Assembly: GCA_013695245.1 (NCBI GenBank)
Contig: JACDAW010000313.1
Coordinates: 1-9,453, forward strand
From: Pyrinomonadaceae bacterium
GTDB lineage: Bacteria > Acidobacteriota > Blastocatellia > Pyrinomonadales > Pyrinomonadaceae
Length of the DNA stretch: 9,453 nt
Direction of reading: 5' to 3'
The position numbers and the translations under genes are program-made. Below are positions 1-5,559 of this stretch, one piece after another. The notes below the pieces were generated by a model, which saw only the letters and a list, made by a program, of their open reading frames with translations, was not told the DNA's origin and ran no database searches. Every line of letters begins with the position of its first letter. The first letter of the stretch is position 1.

Positions 1-87
1 GCGAGCGCTGTTTACGGCAGCACAGCGATTCCCGTCGTGGGTAGAATTGAGCAGATAAAGAGGACTTTTGATGCTTGTTGCTCTTAA
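1..87 (+). CDS. Possible 3' end of an upstream gene (partial, unrecognised)
   Basis: The first forward frame is open from the window edge to a TAA at 85-87 and encodes 28 residues containing VYGSTAIPVVGRIEQIKRTF. The other two forward frames close earlier (about positions 42 and 57). The composition looks protein-like, but the stretch is too short to assign to a family and being open this far is not improbable by chance. If real, the gene ends just inside the start of the small frame at 71. I do not recognise the product. Confidence 0.2.
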   Translation, partial: ASAVYGSTAIPVVGRIEQIKRTFDACCS

Positions 88-256
88 CGAGAGAACGACT
101 GGAGCAGAAAGATGGACGAAGGTGTCAGCAAAGTTGCCGATGTTCTCATGGATGAAAGAGATCATCAACAACAGTTGCGGCTATTTGATTTGTGAACATC
201 ATCGCGGCTTGAAAACTAGAAGGCAGCGGGCGAAGGCGGCGATCAAGCTGCTCTGA
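71..256 (+). CDS. Small hypothetical protein (doubtful)
   Basis: A 61-residue frame begins at ATG 71 and is preceded by a good ribosome binding site, GAGGA at 60-64, with a 6-base spacer. That site is the main reason to list it. The product has Cys, Trp and a basic tail (KTRRQRAKAAIKLL) but no domain I recognise and no clear membrane segment. It converges on the ECF sigma gene and overlaps its last 14 bases. A competing frame at 112-195 encodes 27 residues (MDEGVSKVADVLMDERDHQQ and on), with GGAG at 101-104 ahead of it. At most one of these is likely to be expressed, and both could be chance frames. Confidence 0.22.
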   Translation: MLVALNERTTGAERWTKVSAKLPMFSWMKEIINNSCGYLICEHHRGLKTRRQRAKAAIKLL

Positions 257-833
257 ATCTGCCGAGAAGGAATTTAAGCACGCTTGCCGATTTCGCTTTT
301 TCGTTCTTTTCAAATTCGCAAGATTCAGCGACTTGAGACAGCTCAACTCTCAACAGTTTTCGGCCACGGCTTAGTCGTGACATCACCGTTCCCATCGGAA
401 TCACCAACATCGCGGCGATCTCTTTGTATGAGAACTCCTCAACGTCAGCCAGCAGCAACACTTGACGGTAACACAGGGGGACTCGCTCAAGGCTCGACAA
501 AATCTCGGCGTTGCTCAAACGCTCCCGCACAGATGGTTCATACGTTAATGCCTCCAGCGCCTTTTCGCTATTTCCAATGAATTTGAAACGGCTCTTCTTG
601 CAGCGATGATGTTTGAACTTGTGGGAAAGAATTTTGAACAGCCACGCCCGGCAGTTGGTTCCGAGTTCAAAGCAATGAAAAGATTTCCACGCTTGCATAT
701 AAACTTCTTGCATCAAGTCTTCGGCTTCCGAGCGGCTTTCCGTGAGTCTCACGGCGGTGCGAAAAAGCTCGCTCAAGTGCGGCAAAGCTTCTGCCTCGAA
801 ATCCTCCGCGCTGTTTTTATTAAAGGTCGGCAT
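243..833 (-). CDS. ECF-family RNA polymerase sigma factor
   Basis: This is a cytoplasmic alternative sigma factor that would direct RNA polymerase to a stress regulon. The 196-residue product has the two-domain ECF layout. Sigma region 2 is at about residues 17-80 and includes the D39-L-x-Q-E-V motif and the RAWLFKIL segment. Region 4 is at about 108-161, with a helix-turn-helix at 136-158 (YKEIAAMLVIPMGTVMSRLS). A charged tail of about 35 residues follows. I chose ATG 833 because GGAGG lies 5 bases upstream (839-843). A frame-extending ATG at 902 has no ribosome binding site and adds an atypical leader. No anti-sigma gene is directly adjacent, but two zf-HC2 anti-sigma genes lie further upstream on the same strand. 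Some actinobacterial SigR-type factors resemble it in region 4, but the subgroup cannot be fixed from sequence alone. Confidence 0.93.
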   Translation of the reverse strand: MPTFNKNSAEDFEAEALPHLSELFRTAVRLTESRSEAEDLMQEVYMQAWKSFHCFELGTNCRAWLFKILSHKFKHHRCKKSRFKFIGNSEKALEALTYEPSVRERLSNAEILSSLERVPLCYRQVLLLADVEEFSYKEIAAMLVIPMGTVMSRLSRGRKLLRVELSQVAESCEFEKNEKAKSASVLKFLLGRFRAA

Positions 834-942
834 CAAACCCTCCCGGCCCAGCGAAACCACTGCACGTCGCGTTACAACGTGAGATGTGTCTTCTGTAAAC
901 ATTTGATTTCGCAGCTTATATCACAGGAGGGAGATGAAGCAT

Positions 943-960
943 ATGTCATCCGGCTGACAT
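943..960. promoter_or_regulatory. Candidate Crp/Fnr-family operator
   Basis: The sequence is a perfect inverted repeat, ATGTCA-N6-TGACAT. The half-sites TGTCA and TGACA with a 6-base spacer have the same geometry as the E. coli Crp site (TGTGA-N6-TCACA) and resemble the CooA site (TGTCA-N6-CGACA). It lies about 110 bases upstream of the sigma-factor start and overlaps the edge of a possible -10 element (959-964, read on the minus strand). Two Crp/Fnr regulators are encoded immediately upstream on the same strand, so autogenous or local control of the sigma gene is plausible. Which of them binds, if either does, is inference. Confidence 0.45.
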
Positions 961-984
961 TATCTTACGTCGTTAGGCTGACAT
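952..984 (-). promoter_or_regulatory. Possible promoter of the ECF sigma gene with a direct repeat
   Basis: Read on the minus strand, GATAAT at 964-959 matches five of six positions of a housekeeping -10 box and lies about 126 bases upstream of the start codon. No good -35 box is present, which would fit an activator-dependent promoter. The nonamer GGCTGACAT occurs at 952-960 and again at 976-984, 24 bases apart, flanking the -10. The second copy sits roughly where the -35 region would be. This is a weak call made from position and repeat structure. Confidence 0.3.
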
Positions 985-1161
985 ATAACCTTGTTGTTCG
1001 TTGCAGAGTTTGGGCGGGTTAAAGTTGAAAATTCCCTAAACTACGGCGCAATACTGTTAAGAAGATGCTTGCCGACGGGCAGACAGACAAGATTATGCGA
1101 CCGGCTTGAAAGGCGACTGATTGAAGAAACGTCAAGCGTTACCTTGCGCCGGAGAGAAAGA

Positions 1162-1914
1162 TTAAACGAGCAGACGCTCAAATTCTTCTTTGACGATCCC
1201 GTAACATTTGCAAGCGACGGACTCTAAACCGGGACGGTCGAGGATGTTGACTTTGCCGCGCACGTAGCTGATTAAACCCGCATTCTGAAAGCGGCTGGCA
1301 GCATCGGAGACGCTCGGTCGCCGCGCACCCAACATATACGCGACGAACTCTTGCGTGAGCGGGAATTCGTTTGATGGAGCGCGGTCGTGCGTCATCAACA
1401 ACCAGCGCGCGAGCCGCTCCTCCAGCGAGTGAATACGATTGCAAACGGCCGTTTGAGAGATTTGCGTCATGAGCGCCTGCGTGTAACGCAGCAAAGAGCT
1501 TTGCAGTGCACCGCCCCGCGCAAACTCTTCTTTGAGCGTCTCCGCGCTCATCCTCGTGGCGTTGCCCGCGATCTGCACTATCGCGCGATTGTTCGTCGTC
1601 ATGCCTCCGAGAAAAGCGGCGGCGCCCACCATGCCTTCACTGCCAATAACGCCAATCTCAATCATCGCCTCTTCTCCGCTCGTCGAAATCAAAGAGATCA
1701 TGCAATCGTTCGGAAAATAAACGTCAGAGATCAATTTATTGGGTTCGTAAAGAATTTGATTCAGTGAAAGTGAAACGTTCTCAAAATCAACTTTGAGACG
1801 CTTGTATTCTTGCTTCGGCAGGGCAGCAAGCAAACGATTTTGAATCGCTGCCTTTGGTAGAGCGGCAAGCAAATGGTTTTGCACCGCTACGTGGGAATTT
1901 TCGGATATAGTCAT
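1162..1914 (-). CDS. Crp/Fnr-family transcriptional regulator with duplicated N-terminal segment
   Basis: This is a DNA-binding regulator of 250 residues. A cupin-like sensor domain (about 38-155) contains YEPNKLISDVYFP and GEEAMIEIGVIGSEGMVG. A long dimer helix follows, then a winged helix-turn-helix at about 186-222 with recognition segment RRPSVSDAASRFQNAG. The sensor domain lacks the GEL and Arg-Ser/Thr phosphate-binding cassette of true cAMP receptors and has no Fnr-type N-terminal cysteine cluster, so its signal is unknown. ATG 1914 is chosen because GAGGA at 1922-1926 lies 7 bases upstream; a longer frame to 1959 has no such support. Residues 11-23 and 24-36 are near-identical copies of the start of the family's usual N-terminus (QNxLLAALPK), an internal duplication. 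It is separated from both neighbours by more than 300 bases, so it is probably transcribed on its own. Confidence 0.9.
   Translation of the reverse strand: MTISENSHVAVQNHLLAALPKAAIQNRLLAALPKQEYKRLKVDFENVSLSLNQILYEPNKLISDVYFPNDCMISLISTSGEEAMIEIGVIGSEGMVGAAAFLGGMTTNNRAIVQIAGNATRMSAETLKEEFARGGALQSSLLRYTQALMTQISQTAVCNRIHSLEERLARWLLMTHDRAPSNEFPLTQEFVAYMLGARRPSVSDAASRFQNAGLISYVRGKVNILDRPGLESVACKCYGIVKEEFERLLV
1813..1890 (-). repeat. Two-copy 39-base in-frame tandem repeat
   Basis: Copies at 1813-1851 and 1852-1890 match at 30 of 39 positions by hand alignment. They encode 13-residue units VQNHLLAALPKAA and IQNRLLAALPKQE at the start of the Crp/Fnr regulator. The mismatches are mostly silent or conservative, which suggests an old duplication kept under protein-level constraint and not an assembly artefact. 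Confidence 0.85.
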
Positions 1915-2031
1915 CACGTTATCCTCGATGTCAGTCGCGTTTAAAAAAGCAGACGGCACAAGGAGGAAGTCCGTGAGCGCGGCTCATTCCGAATGTCGAA
2001 AGATGAAGTTTTCCAAAGAACAATCTGAGAC

Positions 2032-2052
2032 AGTATAGCTTATCACTAAGCT
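2032..2052 (-). promoter_or_regulatory. Candidate promoter and operator of the 1162-1914 regulator gene
   Basis: A perfect inverted repeat, AGCTTA-N4-TAAGCT, lies at 2037-2052. Directly against it, read on the minus strand, is TATACT at 2037-2032, which matches five of six positions of a housekeeping -10 box. The palindrome would fill most of the spacer to the -35 region, the usual place for a repressor or MerR-like site. The -35 position itself (about 2055-2060) is poor. The promoter would lie about 120 bases upstream of the start codon. Confidence 0.3.
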
Positions 2053-2258
2053 GAAATTTAATAGCATACAGACAAATATTCGCAACTAACTTTGTCTGCC
2101 TTCGTAAGCATAAAGGTCGCCGACGCCTTGCCATCTGTGCCGGTTGAATCAAATGAAATGATTGGTAGTTGGCGTCGCACAGCGTTTTGCCCTCGCTCTT
2201 TCAGTTGAGCATCACCGGAAATAGCGCTTACTTAAATGAAGCCCTGACTGCTCGTTTT

Positions 2259-2266
2259 TTATTCCC
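2259..2266 (-). promoter_or_regulatory. GGGAATAA octamer, copy 1 (possible -35-like element)
   Basis: On the minus strand this reads GGGAATAA followed by an A-rich stretch. It is one of four exact copies in the window, all between genes. It lies about 345 bases upstream of the Crp/Fnr gene at 1914, further away than the other copies, so it is the least convincing as a promoter element. Confidence 0.25.
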
Positions 2267-2301
2267 GATCTGTAATCCAAGAATGTCATTGTGCGCCCAT
2301 C

Positions 2302-3045
2302 CTAATCTTGCGCAGACTTTTTATTCGAAAGGTAGATGGCGAGCGCGTCCGCCTTAACAACGAGCGGACGATTGCGTTCGTAGCGCACAAGTCCTGCGCG
2401 GCGCAGACGCCCCATCGTGATCGTCACTTGCTGGCGACTCATCGCCGCCATGCGTGCTAACTCTTCGTGCGTCACCGACAGCTTCACTTCCTCACTCTGT
2501 CCGTCGCTCCTGCCGCTTCGCGCCGACGCAAGGTGAAGCAACAACATACCGAGTCGCTCTTCAGCTCCGCGATAAGAGAGAATTTCAATGCGGCGCTCGG
2601 CATGTGCGAGCCGGATGCAGAAGGTGAACAAGAAAGCCGCGAGCACATCGCGGTTTTGCTGCAAATAATTTACGAAGTCGGTAAGATTGACTTCGACGAT
2701 CTCGCTTTCAACTGTCGCGCGCGCCGTCGTGCGACGATAGGCGTGATCGCCTCCGCAGAAACAGAGTTCGCCGAACGGCTCGCGTGGTTCGATCACACTA
2801 AGCACGATTTCATGTCCGTCCACACTGCTTGCGATGATGGCGATTTGTCCGCGCGCCAAGAAGTAAATTCGGTCTGAACGGTCTTCGGGCTGCCACACGT
2901 CCGCGCCGTGCCGGAAACGTCGCGTCTGTCCGAGCGAACCGTCGCGCGGCAGGTGATCGAGTGTTAATGCGGTGAGCACACGGCAATCGTCGTGTTCCCC
3001 GTGCGGGAATTCCGGCTCGTATTTTTTCAGCGTTTCATCGCTCAT
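2302..3045 (-). CDS. Crp/Fnr-family regulator with cNMP-binding domain
   Basis: This is a 247-residue transcription factor. The cyclic-nucleotide-binding domain (about 28-135) keeps the phosphate-cassette features: FGEL at 91-94 and RRTTARA at 104-110, which correspond to the Gly-Glu-Leu and Arg-Ser/Thr contacts of Crp. A dimerisation helix (about 136-160) leads to a winged helix-turn-helix at about 192-217 with recognition segment SRQQVTITMGRLRRAG. Cyclic AMP or a similar nucleotide is therefore a possible ligand. C95 and C97 lie next to the pocket and are unusual but not an iron-sulfur motif. The start is uncertain: ATG 3045 gives MSDETL, and an in-frame TTG at 3054 would add three residues; neither has a strong ribosome binding site. 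The gene follows the small anti-sigma gene by 64 bases, so the two may be co-transcribed. Confidence 0.92.
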   Translation of the reverse strand: MSDETLKKYEPEFPHGEHDDCRVLTALTLDHLPRDGSLGQTRRFRHGADVWQPEDRSDRIYFLARGQIAIIASSVDGHEIVLSVIEPREPFGELCFCGGDHAYRRTTARATVESEIVEVNLTDFVNYLQQNRDVLAAFLFTFCIRLAHAERRIEILSYRGAEERLGMLLLHLASARSGRSDGQSEEVKLSVTHEELARMAAMSRQQVTITMGRLRRAGLVRYERNRPLVVKADALAIYLSNKKSAQD

Positions 3046-3109
3046 TAAAGCCAATCTTCAGCGTATATGTTTTAGCGAACCGCTTCTTTCACTTATCGAA
3101 CTCTTCGTG

Positions 3110-3388
3110 CTACAACGTGCGTCTTTCCCGAAATGCGCTTTGCGAAGCTGCTGCCTGTAACAAAGCCCTTAACCGCTCGACGAACTCAGGGCGCACTCGC
3201 GCGTCCGGCGCGTTTCTACACGCCGCGCGCAACCTTTCGCGCAAATTACGGCCGACGACAAGTTCGCGTTGGCACGCGGCGCAAGATTCAAGGTGTTCGA
3301 GCATATTATGATTGATAATCCTCATCAACTCATCGCTGGGAAACGAGTCGGCGATGTCACGAAACTCGCAGCATTGCATCGCGCTCAT
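3110..3388 (-). CDS. Small soluble zf-HC2 anti-sigma-factor-like protein
   Basis: The 92-residue product carries a zinc-binding anti-sigma motif: C6/C7 near the start, then H32-x3-C36-x2-C39, the ZAS arrangement seen in RsrA-type proteins. There is no membrane segment, so it would act in the cytoplasm, holding an ECF sigma factor until zinc loss or thiol oxidation releases it. C7 is an extra cysteine beside the expected ligand C6. A basic linker follows, then a short amphipathic C-terminus (RPEFVERLRALLQAA). ATG 3388 is supported by a purine-rich GGGA about 5 bases upstream. Its sigma partner is not adjacent; the ECF gene at 243-833 is the only candidate in view. Zinc-ribbon proteins of this length can also have other partners. 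Confidence 0.8.
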   Translation of the reverse strand: MSAMQCCEFRDIADSFPSDELMRIINHNMLEHLESCAACQRELVVGRNLRERLRAACRNAPDARVRPEFVERLRALLQAAASQSAFRERRTL

Positions 3389-3485
3389 TTTTATCCCTAC
3401 GACCTTACGACAAAAGTTTCAGTGATCTTTTGCTAACGCATTTCGTTATCGTACCTGACATCAGTGTATGCCGAATAAGCTCGAA

Positions 3486-3493
3486 TTATTCCC
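3486..3493 (-). promoter_or_regulatory. GGGAATAA octamer, copy 2 (possible -35-like element)
   Basis: This minus-strand copy of the octamer lies about 98 bases upstream of the small anti-sigma start, in the 149-base gap after the membrane anti-sigma gene. A GGCATAC segment begins about 16 bases downstream of its GGAAT core, roughly ECF -35 to -10 spacing. Placement is suggestive only. Confidence 0.35.
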
Positions 3494-3537
3494 GCTATTC
3501 AATTTACCGCACCGCAACACGCCCACTTTCAAGGCGC

Positions 3538-4431
3538 TTATGCTTCCAAGTTGTTGATGAAATCACGCACGGAGGGAGCGAGGTTGGAAGCAACTTGAAG
3601 ATTGTCACCCGCTCCTAGATTAGACACGATAAAGGCGAGGTGCGAGTCGGTTTCAAAACCCGCGACTTCAAAATCACGCAATCGTCCCTGATATAGCGGC
3701 ACCCCGGACGGCAGCGAGGCAGCGGTGTTGCCTCTACCCGCGAAGGATTCGCCGTCCTTTCGAGTGATGACTAGCGAGAGAATCGTCTCGCCATCTCTTA
3801 AAATGAGATGAACGAATTCGCGTTCGCCGTATGCGCAGTGATGCGCAGCAACAACCTCGTATTCTGCTCCCGCTCTCTCTTTCACTATCGGCACTAAATT
3901 GCTGTAGTCCGCTCCAAGCTGGTGCGCCATCTCTTCAAAGGTGGAATGCTCGTTGGCGAAGCCCGACTTGAGCGCGCAATGAATGTGGTCGCCGAGTCCG
4001 ATGTCAAATAACTCGCTTGCCTGTGCGGAGAGAGCACGGTCGGAACTCGCTTCGTGATTTGCGCTTGAAACTTGCTGATGATGCAACGACGAATAGATTC
4101 CCCACGCGCCCACACACAACACGGCAAGAACGGGAACAGCAGCGAAAGCCAAACGCCTCTGTGCAAACGGCGCATTGACCTTCTGTTGATTTGCGCGAAT
4201 TTGATTCTGAATTTTTAGCCGCAAGGCGTCGGGCGTAGTTTCACTTTGCACGGCGCGTTGCAAAAGGTTCTTAACGCGCATGTGCGCCTCTGCTGTTTCA
4301 GCACACTCGGCGCAACGCTGCAAGTGATCGCCGATTTCGGCGCGCACGGCAGCAGAAGGCTCGCCATCAGAATATGCGTCGAGAAGGTTTCTCACTTGTT
4401 CACAAGTCACCGCTTCCCTCTTGTTCACCAT
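3538..4431 (-). CDS. Membrane-anchored zf-HC2 anti-sigma-factor-like protein
   Basis: The 297-residue product has three parts. A cytoplasmic zinc-binding anti-sigma domain covers residues 1-60, with C10, H36, C40 and C43 as the ZAS ligands. A linker follows, then one membrane helix at about 94-113 flanked by RR on the inner side. The periplasmic domain of about 180 residues contains two Cys/His clusters, GDH149-x-H151-C152 and H197-H198-C199. It would hold an ECF sigma factor at the membrane and release it when the outer domain senses a signal. The sensor part has no name I can give it. ATG 4431 is chosen; AAGGGG at 4435-4440 is the ribosome binding site, with a short 3-base spacer. The gene is divergent from the SDR operon, so both may share control. 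No sigma gene precedes it here, unlike the usual sigma then anti-sigma order. Confidence 0.87.
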   Translation of the reverse strand: MVNKREAVTCEQVRNLLDAYSDGEPSAAVRAEIGDHLQRCAECAETAEAHMRVKNLLQRAVQSETTPDALRLKIQNQIRANQQKVNAPFAQRRLAFAAVPVLAVLCVGAWGIYSSLHHQQVSSANHEASSDRALSAQASELFDIGLGDHIHCALKSGFANEHSTFEEMAHQLGADYSNLVPIVKERAGAEYEVVAAHHCAYGEREFVHLILRDGETILSLVITRKDGESFAGRGNTAASLPSGVPLYQGRLRDFEVAGFETDSHLAFIVSNLGAGDNLQVASNLAPSVRDFINNLEA

Positions 4432-4480
4432 CAACCCCTTACTTATCTTTCTCAGTTCTCAATTCGGCGAATCGAGCCGG

Positions 4481-4488
4481 TTATTCCC
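4481..4488 (-). promoter_or_regulatory. GGGAATAA octamer, copy 3 (possible -35-like element)
   Basis: This minus-strand copy lies 50 bases upstream of the membrane anti-sigma start codon, a suitable distance for a promoter. It faces away from copy 4, which lies at a similar distance ahead of the divergent SDR gene. No shared -10 box is obvious. Confidence 0.4.
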
Positions 4489-4507
4489 TCAACAATTCTT
4501 GGCCGTG

Positions 4508-4543
4508 ACACCGATGCGGCTTACCGTGGCCTCCGGTGTTTTT
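4508..4543 (+). terminator. Terminator-like hairpin in the divergent region
   Basis: ACACCG at 4508-4513 pairs with CGGTGT at 4534-4539, with a nested CGG-N4-CCG inside and a run of five T residues at 4539-4543. The shape is that of a weak intrinsic terminator on the plus strand. No plus-strand gene lies directly upstream, so it could instead stop antisense read-through or be a leader hairpin. The stem is short. Confidence 0.25.
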
Positions 4544-4616
4544 AATATAGCCCCTATTTCCTCAATAGAAAAATCCTGAACGCCATCACAATTTTTTCTT
4601 GCCTTCAAAGCGCGGC

Positions 4617-4624
4617 GGGAATAA
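4617..4624 (+). promoter_or_regulatory. GGGAATAA octamer, copy 4, ahead of the SDR operon
   Basis: This plus-strand copy lies 58 bases upstream of the SDR start codon and resembles an ECF -35 box (GGAAT/C). An alternative reading is a housekeeping promoter: TTGCCT at 4599-4604, a 17-base spacer, then TAAATT at 4622-4627, with four of six matches in each box. Either way this is the best position for the operon promoter. Confidence 0.4.
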
Positions 4625-4682
4625 ATTTTAACGAAGCGTGCTTACACAAAGCGGAATCTTATATACGATGAGGAATGATTTT

Positions 4683-5552
4683 ATGAACAGCAACAACGAA
4701 CCGCGCCCCAAAGCCGAAGACATTCCGGGACAAAAACTTCCTTACCCGGCAAAGCAGTCCGACATGAATCCGCCGCCGGACAGCGATCTATCGAACTACA
4801 AAGCGGCGGGCAAGCTCAAAGGCAAAGTCGCTTTGATCACCGGCGGCGATTCCGGCATCGGGCGCGCAGTTGCGATTGCTTTTGCGATGGAAGGAGCAAG
4901 CGTAGGCATTCTCTACAACGAAAACGATTCGGATGCTGAAGAGACGCGCCGCATGGTCGAAGAAAAAGGCGGACGCTGCCTCGTGCTTAAACACGACGTG
5001 CGCGACTCAAAGGCGTGCAACGCGGCCGTCGCGCAAATCGTTGGAGAATTCGGCGGCTTAAACATCCTCGTCAACAACGCCGCCTACCAGATGGCGCAGA
5101 AGAAATTTGAGGACATTACGGAAGAGCAATTTCGTCGCACGTTTGAGACGAATATCTTCGGCTACTTCTTTATGGCGCAAGCCGCGCTGCCTCATCTATC
5201 GGAAGGCGACTCGATCATCAACACGGGCAGCATCGTCGGCATCACGGGCATTCCCATTCTCGTTGATTACTCGGCGTCAAAGGGCGCGATTCACTCGTTC
5301 ACCAAATCCCTTGCGATGAGTTTGGGCGAGCGCGGCATTCGCGTTAACTGCGTTGTGCCGGGGCCCGTCTGGACGCCGAACATTCCGGCGACGATGCCAA
5401 AGGAAGAAGTCGAAAACTTCGGGCATGAAGTCGTCTTGAAGCGTCCCGGTCAGCCCGAAGAACTCGCGCCCGCTTATGTGATGCTGGCTTCCGAAGACGG
5501 AAGTTTTATGACGGGCAGCCTCGTCGAAGTCACCGGCGGCAAACTTGGATAA
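4683..5552 (+). CDS. Short-chain dehydrogenase/reductase, YghA/YdaD general-stress type
   Basis: This is an NAD(P)-dependent oxidoreductase of 289 residues, cytoplasmic. The extended N-terminus (PGQKLPYPAKQSDMNPPPDS) is typical of the YghA / general stress protein 39 group. The Rossmann cofactor motif TGGDSGIG is at 53-60, NNAA at 131-134, and the catalytic Ser183, Tyr196 and Lys200 are all present. The C-terminal segment SFMTGSLVEVTGG also fits. Members of this group reduce aldehydes and ketones and are often induced by stress; the substrate here is unknown. ATG 4683 is preferred because GAGGA at 4670-4674 stands 8 bases ahead; in-frame starts at 4638 (GTG) and 4668 (ATG) lack this. It is the first gene of the plus-strand operon and the next gene starts 7 bases after its stop. 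Confidence 0.95.
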   Translation: MNSNNEPRPKAEDIPGQKLPYPAKQSDMNPPPDSDLSNYKAAGKLKGKVALITGGDSGIGRAVAIAFAMEGASVGILYNENDSDAEETRRMVEEKGGRCLVLKHDVRDSKACNAAVAQIVGEFGGLNILVNNAAYQMAQKKFEDITEEQFRRTFETNIFGYFFMAQAALPHLSEGDSIINTGSIVGITGIPILVDYSASKGAIHSFTKSLAMSLGERGIRVNCVVPGPVWTPNIPATMPKEEVENFGHEVVLKRPGQPEELAPAYVMLASEDGSFMTGSLVEVTGGKLG

Positions 5553-5559
5553 AAGATTT

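Larger units (their letters stand above)
834..1161. other. Upstream region of the ECF sigma gene
   Basis: No convincing gene lies here. Frames that cross the stretch on the plus strand are mostly antisense to the flanking genes. The stretch holds the leader of the sigma-factor gene, a palindrome with Crp geometry at 943-960, two direct copies of GGCTGACAT (952-960 and 976-984) and a candidate -10 element. A short inverted repeat, TGCC-N4-GGCA near 1069-1080, has arms of only 4 bases and is probably chance. Confidence 0.6.
1915..2301. other. Intergenic region between the two Crp/Fnr genes
   Basis: This is an AT-richer stretch with no convincing gene. A minus-strand frame at 1931-2152 lacks a family signature, and a plus-strand frame at 2169-2357 runs into the end of the neighbouring regulator gene. 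It holds the leader of the downstream Crp/Fnr gene, a palindrome with a -10-like box at 2032-2052, one copy of the GGGAATAA octamer at 2259-2266 (minus strand), and an ATGTCA hexamer at 1928-1933 just ahead of the ribosome binding site. Confidence 0.55.

Noticed and set aside
926..957. Strong GGAGG followed by ATG at 934 on the plus strand
   Set aside because: The frame ends after seven codons and overlaps the palindrome and promoter region of the sigma gene, so it is not treated as a gene.
606..1022. Plus-strand frame of 138 codons
   Set aside because: More than half is antisense to the ECF sigma gene and the remainder crosses its promoter region; no domain is seen.
1069..1080. Short inverted repeat TGCC-N4-GGCA
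   Set aside because: Arms of four bases are too short to call a terminator or REP element, there is no T-run, and no second copy was seen.
1387..1767. Plus-strand Arg-rich frame of 126 codons
   Set aside because: It is antisense to the Crp/Fnr regulator and its composition is that expected of a shadow frame.
1931..2152. Minus-strand frame of 73 codons between the two Crp/Fnr genes
   Set aside because: It has no family signature and would cover the likely promoter and leader of the next gene.
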